Below are positions 11,481 to 23,361 of a DNA stretch of 64,000 nt, in pieces. A program made the translations under genes and the position numbers. The notes beneath the pieces were generated by a model. It worked only from the letters and a program-made list of their open reading frames with translations. It made no database searches and had not been told where the DNA came from. The stretch's first letter is position 1. Each line of letters starts with the position of its first letter. The DNA lies in the NCBI GenBank assembly GCA_020744425.1, contig JAGMUV010000032.1, forward strand, positions 186,001 to 250,000, given 5' to 3'. Source of the stretch: Dactylonectria macrodidyma. Taxonomy: Eukaryota; Ascomycota; Sordariomycetes; Hypocreales; Nectriaceae.

Positions 11481-11647
11481 TGTGACGGTACAAGAGCACG
11501 AACGAGGTCGGGTGCGACTTGGGCAAAATGATTGTTTACAAGGAGAGAAAGAGATTCCTAAGGAAACCTCTAACTTAAGCTATTTACACAATATTCATAA
11601 GTGGGACTATTCATAAAGTATGAAAGTCACATGACCGTTCCCTCACA
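11481..11647. mobile_element. 167-bp solo LTR inserted in integrase copy A
   Basis: Begins TGTGACGGTACAAGAGC and ends GACCGTTCCCTCACA, and so has TG...CA ends. It is flanked by a 5-bp duplication GGTAG at 11476-11480 and 11648-11652. The flanking coding sequence is continuous when the insert and one duplication are removed. It is the footprint of an LTR retrotransposon whose body was lost by LTR-LTR recombination. No related full element is in the window. Confidence 0.85.
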
Positions 11648-11749
11648 GGTAGACTTTACCTCAGGCACTCAGGCCCACTGGGCGCGCTTAACAGCGCGAC
11701 GCCTTCCCTAAAGGGGTAATGGCTCCCAGAGGGCCTGAGCCCACAACTT

Positions 11750-12600
11750 TAAACAGGGGAAGGCGCACGTCCGCCGGGGGAAGTTGGAAGTTGGAAGCTG
11801 GGCGTGGTGGGCAAGTTGGCGGCTCCCTTGCGCTGAGTAGCCTTTCGGTACGAAGCTTGCAACCAGAGCTTGTTTTACTAGTGGGTTGCTGCACGTGTTG
11901 AGAAGAGGGCGCGGTTTTAAGTGGTCAGCTCTAGGTAGGTGGATGAAGAGACTTAGCCAATAGGGCGCGTGTGTGTGTGTTACCTTTGTTTTGCGTAGCC
12001 AATAAGACCTATGCAGCAGACGTTGCGGAGCAGGCACCATTTTGAGTGGCACGATTTGAAGAGTTTAATGCGGAACTAAGAGACCTAGCCAATAGGGTGA
12101 GGGTCAATAATTGAGACAGGGATCGGGGGACTGAGACTAGCAGAGATCACAATACCAAAGAGGGAAAATTGTCAATTTGAGTAGTTATAAGAAGCTGAAG
12201 TTGAGGTAGAAGTTGAGGTAGAAGTTGAGGTAGAAGTTGATGAAGACATGATATATTGAACTAGCAAATATTTCAATAAAAAATGGGAGAGCAGTTAAGA
12301 TTACGACTTTGTGAGAGAGAGAGAGAGGGAGAGCAATTGTAAGATAAGCCTGCAAGGTTGGCAGGCAAATGTACAGAACAAAGAAGAGACACATCTGATA
12401 TTTATGATACATTAAATGATATCGTATATACAATGCGAAGATTGATACCACTTGGTAAAGATGCTGTATTTCATTGCGCCGAGAGGATGTGGCATCGCCG
12501 ATCTCCATCCAACATTTTCAGCCAAGAGCTACTATCCCTGCCGATGTGGATACTCGCACAATTGAATTGATCAATTAAGATAGTTAGATGGTGAACAGAT
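11750..12600. repeat. Dispersed repeat R1 (direct copy of R2)
   Basis: Matches 15716-16530 at high identity in two blocks, 11750-12180 and 12430-12600. The first block holds a purine-rich GGGGGAAGTTGGAAG run, a CCAATAG motif repeated at about 11950, 12000 and 12090, and CTTTCGGTACGAAGC. The second block includes GAGAGGATGTGGCATCGCCG. Short open frames inside are not conserved in a way that suggests coding. It could be a degenerate LTR-type or non-coding element. Confidence 0.75.
12193..12245. repeat. 12-bp tandem repeat inside R1
   Basis: About four tandem units of GAAGTTGAGGTA. It is absent at the corresponding place in R2, which instead continues AAGCTGCCATGCC, so it expanded or was inserted in R1 only. 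Confidence 0.8.
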
Positions 12601-13131
12601 TTGCTTTTTCCATGAGTACAAAGGATTGGCCAAAACGTTAGCACATGGGAAAGCAAGAAGCATCTTACTCTTTACTTTATTTAGGTTCAGCTAAGAATAG
12701 GAAGAGGAAAAGGGGAAAGGGGGGATGATTAATGGTGCCCTGCCACCTTCGTCACAGTTAAAATGCATATCCACGCTCTTAATATTCTTCCTAGCCAGTC
12801 CCACGACTTATCTGCCCGGCAGCCCCGGGTCGTCTCTTCGCTCAGTTGCTCTAGCCTCTGCTGGACCTGGGGTTCCCCCTTAGCCCTCCCCTATTGCCGA
12901 CAGTCTGACATGTACCAACTTGTTAAGCCGACCGGCTTCTTGCTGGAAGTCGTCCTTCACTCCCTAATCGGATGCGTAGTCGTCGTTATCGGGATGCATC
13001 ATGCTCCTAACAATAGACTTGGCCTCTTCGCAGTCTTCGGTCTTGTAGAATTTCAGCCCAAAGCTGGACATGAATGTTAGCGAGTCACCTTAATGCTTCT
13101 TGATGAACTTGAGTTCGTCGGCGTCAAAATA
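12601..13131. other. Gap without recognisable gene
   Basis: Contains short frames only, one of 105 codons on the plus strand at 12763-13080 with no known motif. It separates repeat R1 from the hypothetical gene remnant. Confidence 0.4.
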
Positions 13132-14020
13132 CTAGTCAGCTAGCTGCCCCTCTGGGCGGCCATCGTTAGGGTAGTCCCGACCGATATCGCTGTCGTCGCT
13201 GTCGTCGCTGTCCTCACTGCCGGCCAGGATGGCCCGGAGGATACTACGACCCTCTTCGCGATCCTCTTCCTTGTTGATGTTGAGACCGTCGCTCGCTAGA
13301 AACCTGAATTCACTGCCCCAGTGTTTCTTGAGCCACTGCATTTCCTCGGTCGAAAGTGTTGGAAATCACAAGTGTGAGGCGACCAAGTCGGTGGCAAGGT
13401 GTGGAAGAAGGAGGAACATTCTACAAGAGATCATACCTGTACATAAACAGTGGTTCCCCTACTGTACATTCAGGATGAATTAAGCAACTTGAATCTTCTC
13501 ATTTCAACAGAAAGTGGGCCTACCTCCGCCGGCTGCAGGTCTTGGCCGGCACGCGATGCCTCCCATTTCTCCCGCTCACTGTCGGCCCATCGCACGTTCA
13601 TCCAGTACATTGCCGACGGATCAAAGGGCATAGGGCCAACCCGAGGCCCAACCGGTGGACCGCTGAACCTCACCTGGAAGAATTTGCCGTGGGGGTCAAA
13701 GTAGACAACAGTCCTACCCTGTTTATCGATGATGGTGCCTTTTGTGTTTTGCACACTAGATCCCGTATGGATATCGTATTCGTCTAGAATCGGACTTCCA
13801 ATGACATTACAGATGCCTGTGGGGATGTGAAGGACGTTGCGCAGTCATAGGATGCCACGGGATCGCGGACCAGTCGCCCTCGGACTTCGTTTGACCGGAA
13901 GTCCGACCATGCCAATCCCCACAACCGGCGTTTGAATCCCCCCATCAAGTGGCCGACCGTGGAGTTGAGAGGAGTGTAGTCGGCGCCAAACCACGACCGA
14001 TCCTTGGCGGCACTAAAAAT
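13132..14020 (-). pseudogene. Hypothetical fungal gene remnant, probably multi-exon, truncated by Helitron fragment
   Basis: Read on the minus strand, a coding-like stretch begins next to the Helitron fragment (AAKDRSWFGADYTPLNS, then GGFKRRLWGLAW). It continues with a segment containing NVIGSPILDEYDIHTGSS and IIDKQGRTVVYFDPHGKFF. After a gap that looks like an intron (about 13340-13520) it ends LSTEEMQWLKKHWGSEF with an acidic DDSDDSDIG tail, stopping at 13132. The joins between segments change frame and I could not place all splice sites. I do not recognise the family. The upstream end stops where Helitron sequence starts, so the 5' part is missing. Confidence 0.4.
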
Positions 14021-14063
14021 TGATTAGACGTCAACTAAAGCTGCACTTCGACTTCCGCTTGGC

Positions 14064-14500
14064 CACTACTCCAACGGGTGCCCAAATACCAATCGAAAAG
14101 AAGAAGAGGGTCAAGAAGAGGCCTTGGCAGAGGCATAATGTGAGCCGACGAGGACTTCCCTGCACTGCGGCATTCGCATGCACCGATTACAAAATCCAAG
14201 GCGAAACCCTACTCCAGATTGCGCTGGAGCTGCGAGGAACCGGGACAAAGCTGAACACCAAGACTGGACTACTCGAGCCACGAAAGTGCGATCCATATAG
14301 CCTGTATGTGCAGCTATCGCGGTGCAAATCGCTGGATGGTATTATATTGGTGTCAAAGGCGCGTGTGGAGGATATAGTCGGGAATAAAATTCCACAGGAA
14401 ATGTTTGATGGCGAGGCTAGGCTGGAGCAATTGTGCGGGGGAACATTAAACGAGGCCCGGTTATCATTCTTGCACCCATCCGCACAATACGAGCAATAAT
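14064..14500 (+). pseudogene. C-terminal fragment of Helitron PIF1-like helicase
   Basis: About 145 codons corresponding to the end of the gene that stops at 27355. They share AQIPIEKKKRVKKRPWQRHN and the helicase C-terminal block SLYVQLSRCKSLDGI, followed by EMFDGEARLEQLC. The frame is open to a stop at 14500 but lacks Walker motifs and the whole Rep region. Small substitutions relative to the main copy (for example VEDIVG against VQDIVG) show it is a separate, older copy. Confidence 0.85.
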
Positions 14501-14909
14501 AGTTTATAATTTAGATAGCAAATCCAAGGAACAGTCAGGTATGTATTGATAGATGATGGGTGTTTTGATCCGATTCCATTACCCCCGTCGTTCTGGCTCT
14601 TTTACGCAGGGGACGATGATGTCCCCCGCCCGGAACGTCCGGTTCGCGTTCGATGACGATGATGACGTCTGAAGCGGGGTTCTCAGCACCAGTCATCCAC
14701 CAAAGACCCAACATCTCCGCGAAGTGGCTACCAGGCATTCCAAAAGTCAGAAAGGAGATCAATAATGAGATTTTGAGAAAAATCAAACCACTGTTTCCTA
14801 TATATATATTATATATTAAAAATCCGATATAATATAATAGATTTCATCTAACTCAAGCAGAAGCAAGAACCTCACAAAATGCACACGACAAGAGCAACGA
14901 CATTATTAT
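14064..14909 (+). mobile_element. Helitron 3'-terminal fragment
   Basis: Similarity to the main Helitron begins at TACTCCAACG (compare 26935) and continues through the end of the helicase gene and an AT-rich 3' region (compare 27380-27470). It ends at the 677-bp inverted-end element inserted at 14910. Only about 13% of the Helitron gene is present. Confidence 0.8.
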
Positions 14910-15586
14910 TTACCTCAGCAAGCTCAGGCCATTGTGGCTCGTGCCTACGGCAGCGGAGCACGCTACTCACGTGCGCTCCTCGAGCAGATGGCCTGAGTGC
15001 CATGTCCAATACGCCCACTGCTCTGCGGAAATTTTGTACCTTATTTTCGTGACTCTGGAGACTACGTTCTTACGTATCCATCAATAACCGCATCAAAACA
15101 CTTCGCAAGTATCTTAAAATTCAATCAATTGTGCATCAACGCATGTTCTATCTACAAACTAAGTTTTTCCTCCTATTTCATCGTGTGGCCTGTGGAAAAC
15201 GCTGATGGGTCGTGGACTCGACCACATCGAAATCCTCATCCATTAGTAGCTGTGTACTTACAATCTGGACTAGTTCGGTGGGATGAAGAGACAGCCTGGT
15301 TAAACCGCGTACTTTCACAACGCAGAACTTGGGCTCACATGGCCGAAAATTCAATCAATTATAGAATAAAAGCAGATAAATCGAATGACATTCTTCAATT
15401 TACTGGACGCCCTGTGGTTGTGGTTGAAAATGAGTTTTAAGATGGAGTCTATTTGGTGGAAAAAAACTCCGCACGCGCCCAAAAACCTGGACAGAATCCT
15501 CAGGCCATTTGCTCGAGGAGCGCACGTGAGTAGCGTGCTCCGCTGCCGTAGGCACGAGCCACAATGGCCTGAGCTTGCTGAGGTAA
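14910..15586. mobile_element. 677-bp non-autonomous element with about 90-bp inverted ends
   Basis: Ends TTACCTCAGCAAGCTCAGGC at 14910 and its complement at 15586. The inverted repeats extend about 88 bp, to around 15000 and 15500, with one mismatch. It is flanked by ATTATTAT on both sides (14902-14909 and 15587-15594), a candidate 8-bp target duplication. The interior has a 147-codon open frame (14997-15440) that is unlike any transposase I know and overlaps the ends. It is probably a MITE-like element mobilised in trans, possibly by a hAT given the 8-bp duplication. Confidence 0.75.
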
Positions 15587-15631
15587 ATTATTATAAAGTA
15601 AGAGCTCACGTGAATCTCACGTGAACAGCAC

Positions 15632-15722
15632 CTCCGAATCGGGTAATTTTGCAGGGGGGGGGGGCCAAATTTTGGGGTTGGAAATCCCAGAGCTTAAGAA
15701 GACCTTTCGTACCGAAAGGCAC
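15632..15722. repeat. Short dispersed repeat shared with 27887-27977
   Basis: Begins CCGAATCGGGTAATTTTG, has a run of about 11 G, then GACCTTTCGTACCGAAAGGC. The same 90-bp block lies at 27887-27977, in each case just beyond Helitron-derived sequence. TTTCGTACCGAAA is palindromic. Confidence 0.8.
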
Positions 15723-16530
15723 AGGGGAAGGCGCACGTCCGCCGGGGGAAGTTGGAAGTTGGAAGCTGGGCGTGGTTGGCAAGCTGGCGGCTCCCTTGCG
15801 CTGAGTAGCCTTTCGGTACGAAGCTTACAACAAGAGCCTGTTTTACTTGTGGGTTGCTGCACGTGTTGAGAAGAGGGCGCGGGTTTAAGTGGTCGGCTCT
15901 GGGTGGGTGGATGAAGAGACTTGGCCAATAGGGCGTTTGTGTGTGTTCCGTTTGTTTGTGTAGCCAATAAGACGTATGCAGCCAGTTTTGAGGAGAAGGC
16001 ACCATTTTGAGTGGCACGGTTTAAGAGCTTAATGCGGACCTAAGAGACCTAGCCAATAGGGTGAGGGTCAATAATTGAGACAGGGATCAGGGGACTGAGA
16101 CTAGAGGAGATCAATCAGTTGCAATACCAGAGAGGGAAAATTGTCAATTTGAGTATAAGAAGCTGCCATGCCAAGATGTCCTGGTGTTGAGATCATTGGA
16201 CTTTTATCACTCGCACTGGTGTTGAAACCACACCCTTATTTCCCCCATATATCAATCTGTAAGTTTTCCAAACCCAATACAACAGCGTAAAATACCACAC
16301 ACTATCACTATACTAGGCTACTTAAAGTCTCTTTGTCGGATGATATAGTATATATAATGCGAAGATTGATGTCACTTGGTAAAGATACTGTATTTCATTG
16401 CGCAGAGAGGATGTGGCATCGCCGATCTCCATCCAACATTTTCAGCCAAGAGCTACTATCCCTGCCGATGTGGATACTCGCACAATTGAATTGATCAATT
16501 GAGATAGATGGTGAACAGATCTGCTTTTTC
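15716..16530. repeat. Dispersed repeat R2 (direct copy of R1)
   Basis: Second copy of the repeat at 11750-12600 in the same orientation. Similarity covers about 15716-16160 and 16350-16520. The middle differs: this copy has GCCATGCCAAGATGTCC and no 12-bp tandem array. R1 and R2 bracket the hypothetical gene remnant, the Helitron fragment and the 677-bp element. Confidence 0.75.
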
Positions 16531-16827
16531 CATGAGTACAAAGGATTGGCCAAAACGTCAGCACATGTCGCCGATCGCAGTAAAGCATCTTGAGGTAAGA
16601 ACCTTGATGCCTGCCAAGTGGATACTTGCACAGCGGAATTGATCAATCAACGTAGCTGTTGAACAGAATTGCTTCTTCTATGATTACAAAGGATTGACTA
16701 AGAAATTAACGCATGAAAAAAAGAAGAAAAAAAGAAAGTATGAGAGCTTAGCAGTATTTGATAGGTAGATGAATAACGTGGTGTGTATTATGTCAATCAC
16801 ATAAGTGCCCATCGATGTTACCATTAC

Positions 16828-17190
16828 AACGAAAGAGGGTGAAGGGATATTTTGATCTATTGGTATATCAATACTGCAGCGACCATATGAATAAGAGGGT
16901 GGAGGAGTATGATGCCGTATTGGTATACCGGTGTAATGGCATTCCGACTAGATATGGGATGAATAATCAAGCCTGATGTTATTAATGTTCTGAGAATAAG
17001 AGGGTGGGGGAGTATGATGCTCTACTGGTATACCGGAGTGATGATGCTCCGACTAGATAATGGGATGAATAATCAAGCCCGAAGTTAATCATCACGAAAG
17101 TAAGAGGGTGGAGGAATATGATGCTCTATTGGTATACCGGCGTGATGATGCTCCGATTACATGACGGGATGAATAACTAAGTCCGATATT
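16828..17190. repeat. Minisatellite, about 106-bp unit, 3-4 imperfect copies
   Basis: Successive units carry AAGAGGGTGGAGGAGTATGA, then TATTGGTATACCGG, then TGGGATGAATAATCAAGC. They start near 16828, 16890, 16997 and 17100. The array lies 330 bp upstream of the Helitron gene start and may be part of its 5' region. Confidence 0.75.
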
Positions 17191-19991
17191 GGGATGAAAT
17201 TGGAAGAGTAAAGAAGACCATGGTGGGATAGACCTATCATTTATTGGTAGGTTGGTCAAGACAATGACGATAGTCGATATTATCATATAGTTGGATAGGT
17301 ATAATAGAGATAAACATGACGTGGGGGTATCGGGATAGAATCGGATCAAGAGCAGAGTAGGACAGGTTGGTGTGGGAGAATTGAACTCTGCCCCAGAATG
17401 TACCGATCACAAAACAGCATTGTGAATGGCATCAACCTTTATTGTTCATATTTATAACGCTATTTGGCTTAATACACATGATTACGCACCCTAAGAATAC
17501 ACGACATACACTGTCTTGTAATGGATTCGTCATTATCTGCTCTACTTGAAAGGTTGCGTGGTCGAACGCCTGGCAGCACACTCAGCAGCCTCGGGCTGAA
17601 GACGTACAATGATATCTTTAGTGCGGCAAACTCGAATACAAATGCAACACCAAGAGAATCACATTCTACTATCCAACCAAGCATATCCGATCGTGATCCG
17701 GATGTCCGTCCTGTGGGCCTGGCATTAAGGAGGTCACACTCTACTGTCCAACCGAGTACACTTGGTTATATTCCAGAAACCGTACCTATAGACCCGGCAC
17801 TAGGGGCATCACAATCAACTGGCCAATCAAGCAACCCAGTACCAGCGCAACCGCTCATAGCACCAAACCTCACACAAGCTGCAGAGATAACCAACGAGAG
17901 CCAATATCACCCGCACAATGCACTGGGCATGCAGCAATGTATGAGCATTCTAAGCTTTTCAGATGTGGATCAACATGGCCAACAGGAACTTGGCGCCAAG
18001 CGTAAGGCTGATCAACACGGACAAGAACAGAACAAAAGACAAAATCGAAGACGGGCTGAGAATAGCAACCTTGAAGAGCAAACCCAGGCATTCAAGAGAG
18101 CTATTAAGCATCTGGAAGATGAATTTACAGAGAAGGAGAGAATATCCTACACAAAGGATTGGCGTAAGCCGGTCCCCCGTGAGAGGAATATATCCACAGT
18201 CATGGACTTTTATCAAGCATTTCACAACATGGACACCCTACCCATACACACATGCATGATATGCTATCAGAAGATCAGCACGATGGAGATGAAAGAGCTT
18301 AGCTGGGAAGAGTGGACGAATAGCGCAGTGATGAATAGTTGCCGCACGTATTCATGTCCTGATTGCTTCCCTGCTGGCAAGGCTATACCGAGCTGCGATA
18401 ACTGTGCAATGAAGATCCGCGAATGCAATATGGCGCGGGGCGGGAACTTGCATCAAGCACTTGGTTGCGAGCACATGTACCCGGATGCTCTCAGAGACCT
18501 GACATTGGTTGAGGAGAAGCTGATTGCACTCAACACCCATTTCGGCTTCGTTGCAAGAATCAAAGTGACAAAAAGCACCAAACAGAGTACGGCATATGCA
18601 CGCCATGTCAAGGGTCATATAACTGTGTTTCCAAACAGTGTTCAAGACTTGGTTACCACAGTACTACCACATCCGCTTCTACAATCTTTGGAGGACATCC
18701 ATATATCCTGGCATGGGCCGCAGAGACCAGCCCCCAGCGATCTATCCAAGTTGCTCTCAGTCCGGCGAGGAGCTGTGGAACGGGCGTTGCTTTGGCTAAA
18801 AGAATGTAACCCCCACTATCGGCACATCCAAATCGACAAAGCCGAGTTGGATAGTTGGGGAGAGCCGGCGCATGGGGTTCCGAGCCAGATCTATGACAGG
18901 ATAGAGAGAGATGAACCATCGGCATGGGAAGAAACGCGAACAGCGCACATTGTGCCCCCAGCAGAACGTGGAATGGATGACGCTGGGCCTCAGTCACTCG
19001 AACAGATTGTGGACGGGCTGGGCAGAGCGTATGATGAGAATGATGTAAGTTACGACGAGGATCAGCAGCTCTATGACGAGCGCAGCCGGGACGAGCTCGA
19101 GTATGAGGGCACGGGAAGCTTTCTTGATGAGATCCTTGCATCTGGTATGTTTCCACTGGATACAGCACCGCGAGCAACCGATGCCGATAAACTGCAATTT
19201 GCCATTGATACAATCAGAGGTGGACAGACAAATGCGCAAACACAGCCGCCCAACCAGCCGACTGGGAGCGCGCAGGATTCGCACCTTCAGCCATACATTC
19301 ACATTTCAAGAGGCAATGAGTTTGCAGATAGCAATGATCTCTGGCATCTTGCAAAAGCATTTCCAACACTATTCCCGTTCGGCTTCGGTGGGCCACGGTG
19401 CAAGGAAGAGATGGAATCGGACCTGTGGAAGAACAGTGTCCAGCTCACAGGGCATGTCCGTGATAGAGACAGTATTGGAGAGGGTGGAGAGGGTGGAGAG
19501 GATGCGACTTCGCCAACACGTAATCTCGGACTTCACGCATGGATGAAGAAAGTGCTGCAACGACATGGTGGTCGCTTTGCCAATCATCCGGCGTTTTCAT
19601 TCCTAGTCTTCAACATAGAGGTTCGGTCTAGGAATAGAGGAGTAAGTATGGTGAGCGTGCGACGGACCGACTTTCCTGAGGTTGAGAGGATCATTCAGTC
19701 GTTAACACTAGACAGACTGGCGGAAGTGCAAAAGGAGTTAGAGGCTGGCGGGAGCACCCGAGATGAAGATATCAAAAAGCTCCTGAGATACATCTCATAC
19801 TTTGGCTACAAACAGGCCATGTCGCAGGAGTCGCGGCTAGCCATGCGCAGAAAGATTAAAGCGCTCATCATCAGATACGGTATACCGGCGATTTGGTTTA
19901 CGCTGAACCCTAATGACATTACGAACCCGGTAAAACTACGTCTGGCGGCATACCGAAAGGAGGACAAGGCTGCCGCGGAAGCAACCCTGCT

Positions 19992-22900
19992 CAGTGAAGT
20001 AAATAGTGTGGCCGTAAATAAGACGATATCATATTCAATATCGTATTGCCTGCACGGTATTTTTAGACCGTGCAGTGCAAGCAGCACCGGAAACCGTGTA
20101 ATACAGTGCATGGTCGTTCAAATATCGTATAAATATGATATCAAATATGGTGCAAGTACTCTGTAATACGAGTAATACGAGTAATACGAGGTCTCTCCCC
20201 ATACATGAGGCATTATGAAAATCCCAATTTACAGAACTTTTTACTAATGAAGTGTAACCCGGTTGGGCCGTTGATCTGCACTCAGCTGATGCTGATGCTA
20301 ATAACGCCACCAAATAAAGGCCTCGCCACAAACTCCTGAGCGTTGAGTATGTAACAAGCTAGCCAGCTCTCCGAGAGCTTTCAGTTCTTTTCTTCAATGC
20401 AATCAATTTGTTGGTTCCAAGCAAGCTTTTGGATGAATACGGCCTGTGCCCCTTACATGAAGCGTGTCAGCTCCTGAATTTTCACCTACTTCATCAACAA
20501 GTCTTATTCTACGAAATAATGACTTCTCAGCGCTCAGGTATTAGCGCTTCCTTCACGGCTACATCATCCCAGACTTCAATAGCCCCTGATTCGTCGGTTA
20601 TCAGCGACAACGGAGATACTGACGTCGGAGAGACATCTATTTCGCCGTTGCTAACCTCTCAATTTAAGAAGAAGAAGCGTACGTCGAAGATATGGGATCA
20701 TACGCCCTTCGGAAGGAATCAGATCGTCCGTAATACGGAAGGTCAGATTATATGGCGTTGCAAGTACTGTAAAGGGAAGCCTGCCGAATATCTCGAAAAT
20801 GGAGGCACGACACACATCTACAAGCACCTCAAATCTCACACTACTCTCGATATATTAACGCCTAATGAAGAAAGGGCTGCTAAAACAAGGAATCACCTTG
20901 AGGAAGCCTTCTCACGGATGTCTCAGAACGCGAATCCCCTCAAACGCCGTCGACACGATGACGAAACGACAGATCTTGACGCTGATAAGTTTGAGCAACT
21001 GTATGTGGAGTGGATTGCAGACTGCGGGATTGCACTTCGTATGGCAACAAGAGAAACCTTTCGAGCGTAAGTTCTCTAACATACTTAAATCAATGGTTCA
21101 TATACTAATCTTATGCCCTTTTAGCTTGCTCAAATTCCTCAATCCTGGAGTCCTCTCGATTTTACCTACATCACATCAAACGATTCGCGAGTGGGTGATG
21201 CGAACGTTTGAGACGCAAAAGCGACGTATACGACAAGTTCTCCAATCAGCTATCTCGAGAATACACTTCACCGTCGATATATGGTCCTCTCCAAATAAGC
21301 TTGGTATCCTTGGTATTGTTGCACACTTCATTGATAGCAACGGCGAGCTGGTTTCATATTGTGTTGCTTTACGAGAGGTACATGGCAAGCATTCAGGAGA
21401 GAATCAGGCCCATATTGTGATGAGTGTCGTCGAGGAATACGGAATTGTCACCCAGATTGGATACTTTGTTTCAGACAATGCAGACTCGAATGATACGTTG
21501 ATGAATTCTCTACAGAAATGTACGCCTCTATCAATTTATTGCGAGAACAATACTAATGATTAATAGTGTTGAACGAGAGGCACAATATCATATACGACGC
21601 GAAACATCACCGCCTTCGTTGTAACGGTCATACCATCAATCTAGCAGCGCATGCGTTTATGTTCCCAAAAACCGCACCCGACGAAGCCCCTACGAAAAAC
21701 CAGGTTAAAAAGGACACTACAAGCGAATATATCAAGCCTTCAGACGCTGATATATTGAAGTGGAGGAAGACTGGTCCTCTTGGCAAGCTCCACAACATCG
21801 TTGTCTTTATCCGATGTAGTGCACAACGGATACAGAGGTTTAAAGAGATCAGTGAGAAAAAGGGTCTTCTTCGTGACAACGATACAAGATGGAACTCAAA
21901 GTACTACATGGTTGAGAGAGCCATTGAGCTCGCAGATCAAATTGATTACTACTGCTCAAAGGAGAAGGACCTTAAGCTTGATTCGCGTATGCTATATATC
22001 CAACTGAGAGGACAACACTAATAGTTTCTAGTTTCCGAGCAAGACTGGGCTGAGCTGAAAAAAATCTGCAACTTCCTCAAATCATTCACCGATGCCACCA
22101 AGGCTGCAGAAGGTCACGCGCATACAATCGATCGAACGCTACCAATAATGGACTTCCTGCTTAGCAAATTTGAGGCTGCACGAATCGAGTACGCAGATGA
22201 CGCTTTTATGGCGCCTTGTATTGATGCTGGATGGGCGAAACTCGACGCATATTACACTCTTACAGAGCGGTCATCTGCTTATGTTGCAGCTATTGTCCTC
22301 AGCCCTCATCGAAAGTGGCACTACTTTGACACTGCCTGGGAGGAACATCCTGAGTGGATTGAGAGCAATAAGACTGCCGTAGAAGATCTCTGGAAGTCTC
22401 GTTACGCACCAGTCGCCAAGTCAGCGGAGTCATCAGCCCAGTCCTTGGTTGAAAAGCCACTAGTGAAGAACTCGTTTCTTGCATGGGAAGACGAACATGA
22501 GGATCCCGAGCTTCCCACCCTATTCGATGAGTATCAGAACTATATATCAGCCCCAAGAATCAAAGTCAAAGATGTACGAAAGTGGTGGCTTGAGAATACA
22601 CAACAAACGCTCTATCCAAACCTTTCCAAAATGGCGCTCGATCTTTTGTCAATTCCTGCGATGTCTGCTGAGCCAGAACGTCTCTTCTCTGATACAAAAA
22701 TCACCCTCCAAGATCGCAGGAACAGGTTAGGGATTGACATAATTGAGGCAATTGAGTGCATAAAGTCTTGGTCGAAGACTCGCAACTTGGCTTGGGTCGA
22801 CGACGTTGAGCTTGTCTTGGACACAGCTATCATTGGAGAGGATGAACAGCAGGGGTCTTCTAACATTATACCTGATATTACGAGCAATAGATAGTATGCA

Positions 22901-23361
22901 AGCAATTCAAACTCAAAATGCTCGAATCTCTGGAGTTTTCTTTTGACCTCTAGTTCTACTTCATTCTCACACCTAAGCAATAGGAGTGACGTTAAATTAG
23001 TCAATTCTGTAGACTGTAGCTCAAATAAACCCTTAACCTGCGCGAGTGAGGTCTAGGAAAACGGTTTCCGGAGCGTTCTCGTTATCTGGCAATAGTATAA
23101 TCTTATATGTTAGCGGTGAATAGCTTCATCTTGTTATGGTCCGCGAGACGAACTTGAATGTCAACCTTACTCAATTTGGTTAGTTTTATGCTTAGGCCAT
23201 GCGGCTCTTCGCACGCCGTGCGATATGATATTACGATATGATATTGCTTAAATACAGTGTAATACCGTATGCCGTGCAGTGCACCGAATTCCTAAACAAT
23301 CCAGTGCAGTGTGGGGTTGAAAAAATATCGTATACGGTATTTTGCACTATTTACTTCACTG
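19992..23361 (+). mobile_element. hAT-2: complete hAT transposon nested in the Helitron
   Basis: Perfect 17-bp inverted ends, CAGTGAAGTAAATAGTG at 19992-20008 and its complement at 23345-23361. An 8-bp target duplication ACCCTGCT lies at 19984-19991 and 23362-23369. Excision of the element plus one duplication restores the Helitron frame (EATLLRALQDRYERV). Subterminal regions contain many ATATCGTAT-like short inverted motifs (about 20024-20050 and 23225-23340), typical of transposase binding sites. Confidence 0.95.
20519..22894 (+). CDS. hAT-family transposase (hAT-2), four exons
   Basis: About 741 residues. Exons are 20519-21066, 21125-21519, 21567-21986 and 22032-22894, with small introns having GTAAGT, GTACGC and GTATGC donors and TAG acceptors. 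Start is MTSQRSGIS at 20519. A BED-type zinc finger is near residues 75-110 (WRCKYCKGKP ... HIYKHLKSH). The catalytic core contains TVDIWSSPNKLGILGIVAHF, then FVSDNADSNDTL and RCNGHTINLAAHA. The C-terminal hAT block is NLSKMALDLLSIPAMSAEPE. No breaks seen; it is unrelated at close range to hAT-1. Confidence 0.9.

Noticed and set aside
14997..15440. 147-codon frame inside the 677-bp element as a gene
   Set aside because: It begins within the inverted end, has no recognisable domain, and the element looks non-autonomous. Kept only as an observation.
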